Below are positions 35,753 through 46,665 of a stretch of 64,000 nt of DNA, piece by piece (the stretch's first letter is position 1; each line of letters starts with the position of its first letter). A program made the position numbers and the translations under genes. The DNA is taken from positions 37,820,352 through 37,884,351 of the forward strand of contig CM066728.1 of the NCBI GenBank assembly GCA_033961575.1, given 5' to 3'. The stretch is from Aselliscus stoliczkanus (taxonomy: Eukaryota > Chordata > Mammalia > Chiroptera > Hipposideridae). The notes below the pieces were generated by a model. That model was not told the origin of the DNA. It saw nothing but the letters and a program-made list of their open reading frames with translations, and did no database searches.

Positions 35753-37476
35753 TAGAAGTAATGAGTAAAGGTATGTATACTAGAGTAATGCTTTGTGTGG
35801 CATTAAAATTATACCATTTCTAGTGGTTTTATTCCTTTCATTCTTTTTTTTTAAGATAAATTCTGCAATAGCTACATTTCAACTGAGACCTGCATTATTT
35901 ACATAAGCTAAAACCCTGCTCTTGTGTGAATTTCATGTTACTTGAAAACAATTCTTGGAGTTCATTTCTCACTTCATATTATTCAATTATAGGAAGCAGA
36001 GTCATCAAATGATTTTGTATATAATTTATTTTGTAACTGTTATTATAAAATGTTTTAGAGACATTTATGTTAAATCCAAATTTAAGTTTTAACATTAGTC
36101 CTTATTATATTTTGATAGAACCAATAATGTTTTTTCTGTTAAACAAAAATTCAGTCTAATTCCTTTAATTTAGAAATAATTCAAGAATGTGAATATCTAA
36201 TATATAGGATAGTTTTAATATTTGTGAGGAAATGTACTTTTGTTTTAATTACTTTCAAGTAATGCAGTACATACAACTAACCTGTTAACAGAGTAAAAAT
36301 AATTCTAAATCTATTTTTAAAACTAAATAAAAATAGTTTTTAATTATTTAAGTACATATATTTAAACATACATATGTAGATATATACACATACACACAAA
36401 AAAGGAAATATTTAAGAAATTGAAATTGAATCATTTCCCCCAGAATCCCTTTTAGGTTATTTGTTTAGCAAAATATTTTAACATATAATTCAAAGACAAA
36501 TTTCAAACCTACCAATGTCTAAATTAATGAGATTTCACAATGACAATTTAGTTATATAAGTATACTTAACATTTTCAAGATTACACCCTGAAGCTAATAA
36601 TAAAAGCTCCATGGTAACAAAGGGCTAATAGAATTTGATTTAAACAGGAACTCTCCTGTGAATTGTTTGACACACTTATCCCTTTTACTTATTCTCCTAA
36701 GATTACTACTAAAATCATAAATCAAGCAAATGCTATGATCAAACAAGACAGAAGATTTGAAATCAGGGACTCATGTATTTTCTGCCACTTACTATGTATG
36801 TGATTGTAGTTATCTAAATCTAGAAGTCCTACGGCTAAAATACAAGCAATTATACAGAAGGCATAGTAAAGGTAACATTTATTGAGTTAATATATACATA
36901 AAATATCCCACATAACATGTGGAACAGAGTAAAAACAAGATATGCTATTTCCCATAACCCACTACCCATTAAGCCCCATCTCCTCTACTCCCCATTCTCA
37001 TTTCCTGATAAATAAAGATAGGTGGACAAACATGGGTCACATTCATTATGTAGATGAAATGAGAATCAAAGATTTAAATCAAGAAAACATACCAAAAAAG
37101 AATAATCAAAGAATCCCACAATTTCTAGACTAAGATAACATTTGAAGATTTCTTCCTCCAATAACATATAGTCAGACATGCTGGTGAGAAGGTCACCTAT
37201 CCTACTGTTTTTCTCTAAATTTTAAAACAGGAGTCATTTACAATTTGTGCATTTACAAACTGTGAAGAGTAGAACTACTTGGTCATCTGTAGACATGTGA
37301 AAAGATTTATTTGAAAACAGAGAAAAGCAAAAGATAATTCTATTTTTGAATGTTATATGTGCAATAGTTCATAAATTTTATTTTTATTATCCAAACAGAA
37401 ACTTCAGTTAATACAACACTGAAATTTTTCAGATTAAAGCAATGCCCAGAGTAATTCGAATTTCTGTTCTTACCTT

Positions 37477-38012
37477 TGAAAGGCTCATTGACTCCAATAT
37501 GATATTTAATACTGAAGCAGGGCCCAGTTAGCACCCCCATAGAATAGGCCTCTCCCTGCTTCCCCAGCCTCACCTTTCCTTGACCTACCTATAGCTTAAC
37601 ATTAGATCATTCCCACTGTGGCTTGAGCTTGGAATGTCCCCTGACCCATCCAGTTCCCTGTTTTAGAAAATTTCCCTGAAATTTGTGATTAACACCCTTA
37701 GGCTTATTGATCTCAACACCAGGCTACTCCCATCATTGTTCCTGCGTTGTTGACTCTACCAGAGAATCACATAGCCAGAGGGAAGGCTCCATGCAGACCC
37801 CCAGAATCATCACATAGCCTCTGGAGGAATGCCCAGATTCCCCTTAAACACACAAGTCGGTCTAAGAATGTTAAGGCCATTTGTGGAAGTGTTAACCCGC
37901 TGCCTTCCCAGGACACCGGTAATCTGATAAATACATGCTTATTCTATGACCCAACTTCTGTGTCAGTCTATTGGCTGAGCAGCGCAGGCAGCACGAGCCA
38001 CGGACTCAGTTA
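37477..38012 (+). mobile_element. Putative solo LTR of an endogenous retrovirus
   Basis: A 536-bp block starts TGAAAGGCTCATTGAC and ends near GACTCAGTTA. A 5-bp repeat acctt lies on each side (37472-37476 and 38013-38017). Its right part (GATAAATACATGCTTATTC, then TTGGCTGAGCAGCGCAGGCA) looks like an R-U5 region with a weak poly(A) signal. The 3' end is not a clean CA, and no internal retroviral sequence is present. Family not assigned. Confidence 0.5.
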
Positions 38013-38055
38013 ACCTTTGGTTTCAATATCAAGTTGTAATAAGAGCCACAGTATA

Positions 38056-38160
38056 TTTTTTTTTTTGAGGGCAGTGTCACTGGCCCTCATATGTGGGGCC
38101 CGAACCGGGGCCACTGGCTTCCCAAGCCAGCGCTTAACCACCGCGCCACTCGGCCGGCCC
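38056..38160 (-). mobile_element. Short tRNA-derived SINE, young copy
   Basis: Reverse copy with a perfect 15-bp target-site duplication aagagccacagtata at 38041-38055 and 38161-38175. Full head through CTCGGCCGGCCC; T tract at the left. Confidence 0.96.
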
Positions 38161-38264
38161 AAGAGCCACAGTATAAATGCGAGAGGTGAGCTTCTAACAT
38201 TCTGAGCTGTATAATAGTATAGATGGTGTTGCCATTCGCTGAAATAAGGAATACTGACTAAACT

Positions 38265-38330
38265 AGGTTGGGTTGGGTTGGGTTGAGTTGGGTTGGGTTG
38301 AGTTGAAATGGGTTAGGTTGGGTTGTATTG
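38265..38330. repeat. (GGTTG)n short tandem repeat
   Basis: About 13 GGTTG/AGTTG units with a few point changes. The plus strand is G-rich; the FER pre-mRNA would carry CAACC units. Confidence 0.92.
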
Positions 38331-38497
38331 AGGAGATTTTTCATTCATCCTTAGACACAGGAAATTCAGGGTACTTCTAAGACATCCAAGGAGGCAGGTC
38401 AAGTAGGCAATTAGTTACATGGCCAGAGATCAGAGGAGAAATCTGAGCAAGAGTAATAAATGCATATCACCTAGGGATAGAGATCAGGGAGGGGTAT

Positions 38498-39139
38498 TGT
38501 CTTGGTGTAGAATTAACCCCTGGTCATTCACAGAATGTGAAAGAATTCACAAGACTCTCCAAGGGTAAGAAAAGATGTATTGACAGTCAGAAAAAAGAGA
38601 GAGTTCTGTTTGGAACTGGCAGAAGGAGTTTTACCAGGGCAGTCTCAGAAAGAGCCGCTGAGACAGAAAAGTGAAAGAGATACTGGCAGAAATTCGCCAA
38701 GGCAGAGTCTGATGGAGACAGCTACGCGGATGAGAAGGAGTGCTGGGGTTTTATAATTTTCCTAAGCAGGATGTAGGGTGCTTGTCAGCTTTCAGGGGGG
38801 CTGCCATTAAAATTGTCTTCTCCTGGAAACTGTCCTGTTCCCATCTATGATGGATGTCAGCTTGCAGGGGGTGCTGTTGTGATTGGGAACACCCACCTAT
38901 GATGCATGTTCGTTAGTGTGAAGGAGGTTGCCGTTGTGATTGGGGACTGTTCTGTTTCCACCTATGATAGATGCAAGGTGCTTGTCAGCTTGTAGGTACA
39001 GTGCTGGCCAGGGGAGTCAGAGCCAAGCGGTTAATGTTTAAGCTGCTCCTGTTAGCCCACAAGCTCGCTCCTGTTAACACTTTGCCTGTCCCATCCTGCC
39101 AATTCACAAGCCCACTCCCATTAACTCTTTGTCTCAACA
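38498..39139 (-). mobile_element. Solo LTR of an endogenous retrovirus, sense to FER
   Basis: A 642-bp block has TG...CA ends (minus strand TGTTGAGACAAAG ... CTACACCAAGACA) and a 5-bp duplication ggtat at 38493-38497 and 39140-39144. On the minus strand it shows degenerate tandem units in the U3 part (38745-38995) and a TATAAAA box at about 38750. A weak poly(A)-signal-like AATACA follows before the terminal part. No viral coding sequence is attached, so it is a recombined solo LTR. Family not assigned; the 5-bp duplication is a clue, not proof. Confidence 0.72.
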
Positions 39140-39701
39140 GGTATGACACAGCCTAGGATCATGCCTTGAGTAGCTACAAAATATATTGACTGAGTAGAGG
39201 AAAATTAGTTTATAAAGAGTGAGTGGTCAGAAGGATGTTGACAGACCCAGAAATCAACAAAAAAACAACAACAGGAAGACAAAAATAGGCTAGCAAATCT
39301 CAGAAGGATTTTTATAGGTGAAGCAGACTGCTATTTCCCAATAGGGTCGTGCTTCCTTCTAACACAGTAAGTAGAAGCCAATTCTACATAACACTGGCCT
39401 GCCTCTTTCTTAATAAGGAATTCACAGTGAATCTGGGGGAGGCCCTGATGAGGGAAAGAAAGTAAAGACAGCTTTTAACAGGGTTTTCCGGAAGATAGTT
39501 CAAACTTAAAACATTGAAACATATAATCAGTACATTATATCGACAAAAACACAGAATCATTTTTCTAGAGTCCTAGAAAGTATATCAACTATACAAAGTT
39601 CTATACTTAAAATGAAATTTTAGCTTCTAGAAATTTTACATCCATAATACATATAGAAGTATTTCTGTAAAATTCCTTCAAATTATTTTTGTTTTACTCA
39701 C

Positions 39702-39824
39702 TCAGACTTCTTTTCATAGGTCTTAGACGATTCCTCAATTCTCTTCTCTAACTCCAGGACAGCCTCCTCCTTTTTTAAAAGCATCTGCTGTGTTTGCGTA
39801 AGTTCGTCTGCTAAAGTTTTCAAC
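39702..39824 (-). CDS. FER: FER coding exon, central coiled coil (about residues 308-349)
   Basis: This 123-bp exon has acceptor tctag at 39829-39825 and donor GTGAGT from 39701. It supplies the G of the Met codon, then [40 protein letters not shown], and ends GA| (completed as Asp). The regular Leu/Ile spacing and the charged character fit the coiled coil that follows FX and drives FER oligomerisation. It is the most diverged of the five exons relative to remembered human FER (Asp for Glu, Thr for Met, Lys for Asn, Lys for Glu and Tyr for Cys). All substitutions keep the helix. The length is a multiple of three but the phase is 2/2, so skipping it would keep the frame. Confidence 0.94.
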
Positions 39825-39914
39825 CTAGAATGAACAGTTTCGTCATCATCAATCAATGCATATTAATTATTAATACATTCACTTTACACACATACAAAAA
39901 CAACGTTCAGGGTT

Positions 39915-40115
39915 GTAATGTCCAAAACAGTAGCCACATATAATTTAATTTAAATTAACTTAAATAAAAGTACCATTTCAGTTCCTGGGTTGCATTAGCC
40001 GCATTTCAAGGGCTGAACAGATACATATGGCTGGCTAGTGGCTACCTTATTGGATGGTGCAGAATAGAAAATTTCAATAATCGAAATAAATCCTCTTGGG
40101 CAGTGCTGTTCTCAA
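39915..40115 (+). mobile_element. Old hAT-type nonautonomous DNA transposon fragment
   Basis: CAGTAGCCACATATAATTTA ... GTGGCTACCTTATTGGATGG ... GCAGTGCTGTTCTC follows the common placental pattern of a hAT element with GTAGCCACTAGCCACATGTGG ends. Subfamily not assigned. Confidence 0.55.
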
Positions 40116-40439
40116 GAGTCTTATTTATCAAATAGAAAAAAAGAAACAAACACAAAATAGAAAGAGGAAAGGACTAAAATAAATAATTCCTGTCATGTCC
40201 CAGGAAGAGTGTATAGTGAAAAGACTGTGGTTTTTATTTTCACACATGTATGTACATTCTGGCTTTGCCACTTTTTATCTGAGATCCTGGGCAGGTTAGT
40301 TACTAAGCTCACTGAATTTATTTTCTCATTTGTAATTGAGGTACAGTAATACCTGCTTCAAAGCATTGTTTTGAAGTTCAAATGAACTAATGCAGATATA
40401 ATGACTAGAATTAGTAGGCACTGAGTAAAGGGTGTCTAG

Positions 40440-40560
40440 TATTTTTTTCATCTGGTGTATTTATTTAATCTTCATAATAACCTATGGGATAGACACTATT
40501 ATCCTAATTTTAAAGTAAAGTGAGCCTCAGCTGTATAACAATTGAAATTGATAATAAGCG
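40440..40560 (+). repeat. MIR fragment
   Basis: TTATTTAATCTTCATAATAA, CCTATGGGATAGACACTATT and AAAGTGAGCCTCAG fit the MIR core. Confidence 0.6.
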
Positions 40561-41325
40561 ATTGTCACATATAATGTTTTAGAGGTATTTTCTATACAAT
40601 TTGAAGAGAATTAAATATACCAAGTTAATATGTACTCATAGACCAGCACAATTTATGATTGCATAAAATATATTTGGTCCTGAATAGAAATATTTCTACT
40701 ACAAAAAAACACACAACTATCATATCACTTAAAAGTATTTTTATCTTTAGTCTTTTAAAGCAAGATATGAACTCCAAAATATACAAAAACATATTAAATA
40801 ATCCAAATGTATGAAAATTTAAAATTATTAAGAGTTAAAGAGATGATAAAATCAAAAGCAAAAGTCAAACTATGAATATTTGCATTGCAAATTACAAGCA
40901 AAAGCCCCCGCAACACAGAAAATCTCCTAGAAACAAGACAACCTAAAATGAAAATGAATAAAGAACACAACTGGAAGTTCATCATGAAAAAATTCAAATA
41001 ATCAATTAGCACATGGAAATATTTACAACCTGACACGCAATTAAATATTGGCAGATTAAATAAACAGTAAGTTATTTTTCACCTACTAAAACTGACAAGT
41101 ATGAAAAAGTGTAATAATATCCAGTATTCTCAATAGTTCAAAAAAAAGAAAAAAACAGAAACACACATGCACTGACAAAACTGTTACAAATTTTTCAGAG
41201 GTCATCTTGGAATTGTGTCTCAAACCTCAAATTAGAATACCCTGTGACCATTAAAATTCTGTCTTACGAAAATACTTCACAATGGGCAGAAAATTTGTTC
41301 ATATGAAGATATTTGTTGCAACACT

Positions 41326-41727
41326 TTTTTTTTTTTAAGATTTTATTGGGGAATTGGGGGAGGGGAACAGACAAGTTGCTGTTTTTTTGTTCTTCAGTCT
41401 AATTGCAGAGGACGTTGCTTCACTGGCCCATGTTGGTATCATCATTGTGCTCTTCCTGGATGAGGCAGATCAGTTGCTGGCCTCTCGATGGTCGCTCACC
41501 GCGGCTCTTGGCAGCTCACACTGGCTGCCGGCCACTCACCGTAGTCTATGGCAGCCCACTGCAGCAGGGGCTGCAGCTATGCTGTCCCAGGGGACTCACA
41601 GCCCAGCTCCAGGTGGAGCTGTTGTTAGCTGAAGAGGGCACTGTCACTGGCCCTCATATGAGGGATCAGAACCAGGGCCGCTGGCATCCCAAGCCAGCTC
41701 TTAACCAATGCGCCACTCAGCCGGCCC
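41326..41727 (-). mobile_element. Long tRNA-derived SINE
   Basis: Reverse copy: T tract, AGATTTTATTGGGGAATTGG, CTTCAGTCTAATTGCAGAGG, repeated GCTCAC units and the terminal CAGCCGGCCC. Target-site duplication tgcaacacttt at about 41316 and 41728-41738. Confidence 0.92.
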
Positions 41728-41959
41728 TGCAACACTTTCTGAAACAATAAACTAGAAAATATTTGAATGTCCATCAAGAGAGGAATGGCTGAATAAATTT
41801 TAACCCATTTAAGAGACAGAATAGCATATAGTCATTAAAAAGTGAGGTGTACACTTACGATGTTCTTCTAAGTTATATTTTTAAATTAAAAGACATGATA
41901 CAAAATACATATTGCATGGTTCCATTTATATGAAAATAAATATATGTGTATATGTGCTA

Positions 41960-42312
41960 CAAGCTGAATGGTATCACCTCAAAATGCATCTGTTGAAGTC
42001 CTAATCCCCACTTAGGGTCAGATGATGTAATGAGACTGGAGCCCTTATAATGGGATTATTGCCCTTATAAGAAGAGATACCAGAGTGTTTGCTTTGCTTT
42101 CTCTCTTTCTCCAAGTGCACACAAAGAAGAGGTCATGTGACTACACAACAAAAGGGCAGCTGACTACAAGCCAGGAAGAGTCTCACCAGGAACCAAATTT
42201 GCTGGCACCTTGATCTAGAACGCCTAACATCCAGAACTGTGAGAAATAAACTGCTCTTGTGTAATCCACCCATTTATGGTATTTTGTTATGGCAGCCACA
42301 GTGGGCTAATGT
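41960..42312 (+). mobile_element. MLT1-type solo LTR
   Basis: Landmarks: AAGTCCTAATCCCCACTTAG, CTTATAAGAAGAGATACCAG, AAGCCAGGAAGAGTCTCACC, CTGGCACCTTGATCTAGAAC, CCAGAACTGTGAGAAATAAA and TATTTTGTTATGGCAGCCAC. It ends in GGGCTAATGTG, after which a (TG)n has grown. Confidence 0.82.
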
Positions 42313-42325
42313 GTGTGTGTGTGTC

Positions 42326-42371
<46 letters not shown>
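42310..42371. repeat. (TG)n microsatellite
   Basis: TG units with one TCGGG interruption, at the 3' end of the MLT1 LTR. Confidence 0.95.
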
Positions 42372-42373
<2 letters not shown>

Positions 42374-42922
42374 ATATGTGAATGCACAAGACAGACCAGA
42401 CTACTATAAACAAAACTTTCATCAACACTCTGAGGGGAATGGAATTGGAAAAGGGGGTGATTTAAGGCCAAAATAGCCTTTTATATTTTACTCTATATTT
42501 ATCTATATTAGTTGAATCTCTTATAAAGAATGAATTTAATTTTTAGTTATTAAATGATAAGTAATAAAGATGGAAGAGGCAAAAAGGTAGGAGACATAAT
42601 CAAAAAAACTCAAAATATAGCAATCTAGATTATTTTATTTCTGTTTAGAGTTAAGCAAAATAATAAATCTCAAAAGGTTTCTGAGGACATTATTACATTA
42701 TGGAAAATATAATCAATGATGCTTATAATGATCTAGAATCATAAGGAAAGGTTAAATGAACATCAGTATTATTTTTCATTAAGAATGTGCACATATAAGA
42801 GATTTACATTAAATCTAGTAAAATTATGTGTTTTAATTTGATGGCAATATGAACTTCAGTTATCTGGAAAATTCATTTATGTAGTTCATATCCTGACCAG
42901 GTAAAGACAGCATTACTGTATT

Positions 42923-42967
42923 AAAATTAGAGGTCATTCAAAAAAAAAAAAAAATTAGAGCTCATTC
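42923..42967 (+). mobile_element. Poly(A)-only insertion with target-site duplication
   Basis: AAAATTAGAGGTCATTC (42923-42939) is repeated as AAAATTAGAGCTCATTC (42951-42967) with only an A-run between. This is the structure left by an extremely 5'-truncated L1-type retrotransposition. Confidence 0.6.
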
Positions 42968-43344
42968 TCAAGAAAGCAACATTTCAACTGCTGGCTTCAA
43001 GTTACTTATTAAACAATTATTAATACGTAAAAAACACTAATGTTTTGCTGTTTATAAAACTCTGCCTTATAAACCTCATCAAAGTCTACAACACAGGACC
43101 CTACCTACCTCAGAACCTGTCCCAGCCACCTTCAGATACCCCATACTAGAGGATTCGTTCATAAGTAGCAGCAAAAACCAGCTTCTGGCCACTGCGTTGG
43201 CGATGCTACATCAGAGCTGAATTTCATGGAAAGCCGTCCCCCTCTTCCTCACTTCCTCTCCTCTGTTCTTATACATCTCTCTCCTAGACCTTTTTCTTAC
43301 TCTTTTCTCTTTCTTATTAATTTTCCATTCACCTCTCTTCTCAA

Positions 43345-43455
43345 TTCTTCATTCATTGATTTAAGCATGGTTACTAAGCACATGCCCTGTGTCTGGCACT
43401 CTGCTAGACACTAAGGATACAACAATAAACAAGTCTGGCTTCAGGAACGTTCCAT
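43345..43455 (+). repeat. MIR/L2-like fragment
   Basis: AAGCACATGCCCTGTGTCTG, GCACTCTGCTAGACACTAAG and GATACAACAATAAACAAGTC follow the common CTATGTGCCAGGCACTG...GATACA...TGAACAAG pattern. Confidence 0.5.
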
Positions 43456-44398
43456 TCGGGAGAGACCTTCTTCCCTCCAACCCTGTCTTTTCTTCTTTCC
43501 TCTCTTTGACTATTACTGTTTGCTTTCCCAGTTTCTTCTCCATTCTTCTCAGTGTACCATATCCTCCACTCCATCCTAAAACACGGAGTTCCACCAAACT
43601 AGGTTGCAGATAACATGGTTTACCTTCCACTTATATCCCCTACATGTAGCACAATGTCTTGCACACAATTACAGTGCTCAGCTCAGCCCTATGTCCCGCT
43701 TTTCTCACTAAAAGTTCACACATTCAGCTTTTTTCCATAATTCTCTAATAACTACCAAGACTCTCCTGATTCCCATAATTTTTTAATTATTTAGGAAGAC
43801 CAAAGAGTGACCTCAATATGGGAACAACACAATTTATGACTTTCATACACCAACTAATTCTGGAGCTAAACAGATATATAAACCATTACTGCAGCGGTGC
43901 CATGAGGAAAGCATTAGTTCTCTATATATGAGTCATTAGTACAGGGCTGACTGTTTTCACATAAAAATGACATTATCAAGCTAACCACTTCACCTTGCCA
44001 CATCAGCGTAAGAGAAGTATTCATGTTTGCAACTCTACATCAGTACTGCATTTTGTAACGCACTTTATTATGGTATACCACACACCAGATACCCTCAGGT
44101 TCAATATCCCTTACTTAGCTTTTGCAACTTACATTTCCTACAGGAATAAAATGGAAATTAATTTAACATCTAACTTAAAAGGTTTCCATGACTACAATAC
44201 ATATTTTTAAATTTACTAGTAGAGATTTTGAAGCATACTTTGTTCCTATAAATATAACTTTGTATTAGTAACTAATTTTATTAGCTCCATAAGAAACATT
44301 TTTTCTGAGAAGTAATGTTAAATTTTGTCTTCTACCTTTTTTAAAAGGCATTTTTGTTAATACTGGGCACAAAAAATAATGTTGCTCCCAAGTTAGAG

Positions 44399-44400
<2 letters not shown>

Positions 44401-44445
<45 letters not shown>
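44401..44445. repeat. (AT)n microsatellite at a SINE tail
   Basis: Pure AT run between the left target-site duplication and the T-rich tail of the reverse SINE at 44446-44878. Confidence 0.95.
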
Positions 44446-44447
<2 letters not shown>

Positions 44448-44878
44448 AAGATTTTATTGGGGAATTGGTGGAGGGGAACAGTGTTGGGGAATCGGGGAAG
44501 GGGAATAGACAAGTTGCTGTCTTTTTGTTCTTCAGTTTAGTTGTGGAGAATGTTGTTTCACTGTTGGTATTGTCACCGCGCTCTTCCCGGATGAGGCAGA
44601 TCGGTCGCTGGCCTCTGGATGTCGCTCACCGCGGCTATTGGCAGCTCACGCTTGGCTGCCTGCCACTCACGCTGGCTGCCGGCCACTCACTGTAGCCTAT
44701 GGCAGCCCACTGCAGCAGGGGCTGCAGCCCACACCATTACCGGGGCTCTCACAGCCCAGCTCCAGGTGGAGCTGTTATTAGCTGTAGAGGGCAGTGTCAC
44801 TGGCCCTCATGTGGGATCCGAACCGGGGCCGCTGGCATCCCAAAACCAGCGCTTAACCAATGCGCCACTCGGCCGGCC
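44446..44878 (-). mobile_element. Long tRNA-derived SINE, young copy
   Basis: Reverse copy: AAGATTTTATTGGGGAATTG through CACTCGGCCGGCCC. The target-site duplication agagaaatata is found at 44395-44405 and 44880-44890. By eye it differs from the 35296 copy at only a few per cent of sites. Confidence 0.95.
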
Positions 44879-46459
44879 CTAGAGAAATATATTTTAAATA
44901 AAACTTAGGAACACGCTGTATTTTCATTATTTATATATTATTCCCAAATAAAGACAAGTAAAATAAAGGAATACTGCAAGGATGCTACATTAAAAATAGA
45001 GAAGCTACTAATAATTAAAAGTTCTTTTTCCCTTCACAACAATGTTATTTCCAAGAACTTTAAATTTTTGGAAATGTGGAAATTTTTCAGCTTCCTGAGA
45101 AAATGGAAGCTTCTATTTCTTTTTTATCCTTGGTGCAAGTAAAATAGAGAGTATGTGTATGGACACACACATATATGTGATTTGATGTGACATAACAGTA
45201 GTAATATTGCCACAAATCCAAAAGGAAGCAAAAAATACATTTTATTATTGATTTTTTTCATATATATAATTTGGAAAAATTCATAGGAAGATGTTTGATT
45301 ATGGTGAACATCATAGTTACTCTTGTTAACTGTGGCGCTGCTTTTTTTACTTGTTATTTTTACTCTGGAAACAGGCGAGGAAGGGAGAAAGATGAAAGCC
45401 AGGTTCCTGATCCACTGCTACAATGAGGAAGTTTAAACCACGTAGACCACCTAACCCCATTTATCAGAAACTACTGGCACATGACAGCGGTAGCAAAGTA
45501 GGTTAAAATCCAAATCTGCTAATACTTTCTACTTCCTTCAGTAGTCATTCAGTCTTCTGAAAAAATAGCATTGAAGCTTTCAATGAGGAATTAAATTTGA
45601 GGCTTTATTATGCTAAAATTTTTTAGTACACATGTCAGCTCATTTGTTAGAAGAGTGAGGTGGTATTTATGATTTCTTTTCAAATTCCTTATATGTGGTA
45701 AAACTTTAACCCAGAAAGAGAAAGAAACCTACCATGAGCTTACCAGATTCCCTAAAGAGCTGGAAAGGCACCAGAAGTTCAAACATAGGCCTAGAGGAGC
45801 TAACAATACTATTCCCTGGCAGTTCTATTCTGTTAGAATTTCCTACCTGTTAGGTTTAGCAATGAAAGCCCAAGGAAGAAAAAAGACAAGAATAAAGAAA
45901 GGAAAAGGAGGTGAGGGAAAGTAATAATACTATAGTTTCTTCTACATTTTTAGCTCCTGATCATGCCAAGAAAATAGTTCCTTTTCTTGAGGCTTTAATC
46001 TTTTGACAGCCTGAACATAAAAAATGAAAAACAAATGAGCAAGCATAAGTCTTTTAAGTCAAAACTTCATATTTCTAAATCTCTACAGATCCATGGTTGC
46101 AGAGTCAAAGTAGAAAAGACAAATGATTTATTAGAAGAATAGAATTATCTGGGGGAAAGTATGTTCCTTTTTTTACCACCATTCCCTCCCCAAAAAAGAA
46201 AAAAAAAACCCAGAGTGGGGTGGATTAAGTGAAGAGAAAAACATGCTAACATGCTAGCAATTACAGTTTTACATATGATGACATAATAAATGTAAGAATA
46301 GTTTGCACTATTCATAGTTACGTCATTGTTAAATATTTCCCGCAAATAGTAACAGTTTGAATGGCTTATTTGTATTTTTAAATTAATGGTATACTTAAAC
46401 AATTATGATATAAAACATTTAAAAGTCATAAAATGACATTGCCTAAAAAAAAAACCTGA

Positions 46460-46640
46460 TATAATGCTTAACATTTCCTGAGTGCCAGGCACAGTTTTAA
46501 TTTTTAAGCACTTTATAAATAAGCACTTGAATTCACATCACTCTTACAATAACACTATTATTATTTCCATAATCATGAGGAACTGAGGCACAGAGAGATT
46601 AAGGATCTTGTCTGAAGTCACAGAGCTGTTAAGTGGAAGA
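46460..46640 (+). repeat. MIR SINE
   Basis: GAGTGCCAGGCACAGTTTTA, TTGAATTCACATCACTCTTA, AGGAACTGAGGCACAGAGAG and GAAGTCACAGAGCTG mark a well-kept MIR. Confidence 0.82.
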
Positions 46641-46665
46641 TCTGGCTTGAGACCCAAGTCTTACA

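Larger units (their letters stand above)
26079..39701 (-). other. FER intron between the residue-349 and residue-308 exons (13.6 kb)
   Basis: This intron separates the Tyr402 exon from the preceding coiled-coil exon. It holds the nested L1/LTR/SINE cluster (28.0-32.8 kb), the palindromic mariner pair (33.2-34.2 kb), an L2 piece, a long SINE and two LTR-like elements near 37.5-39.1 kb. Nothing recognisable was seen in 26100-28050 (apart from a poly(A)-rich spot at 26761-26791), 32800-33160, 34780-35280 and 35770-37470. Confidence 0.85.

Noticed and set aside
38265..38330. Interstitial telomere repeat
   Set aside because: The unit is GGTTG, not TTAGGG.
42274..42476. Frames with TH or CV dipeptide repeats
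   Set aside because: Direct translation of the (TG)n microsatellite.
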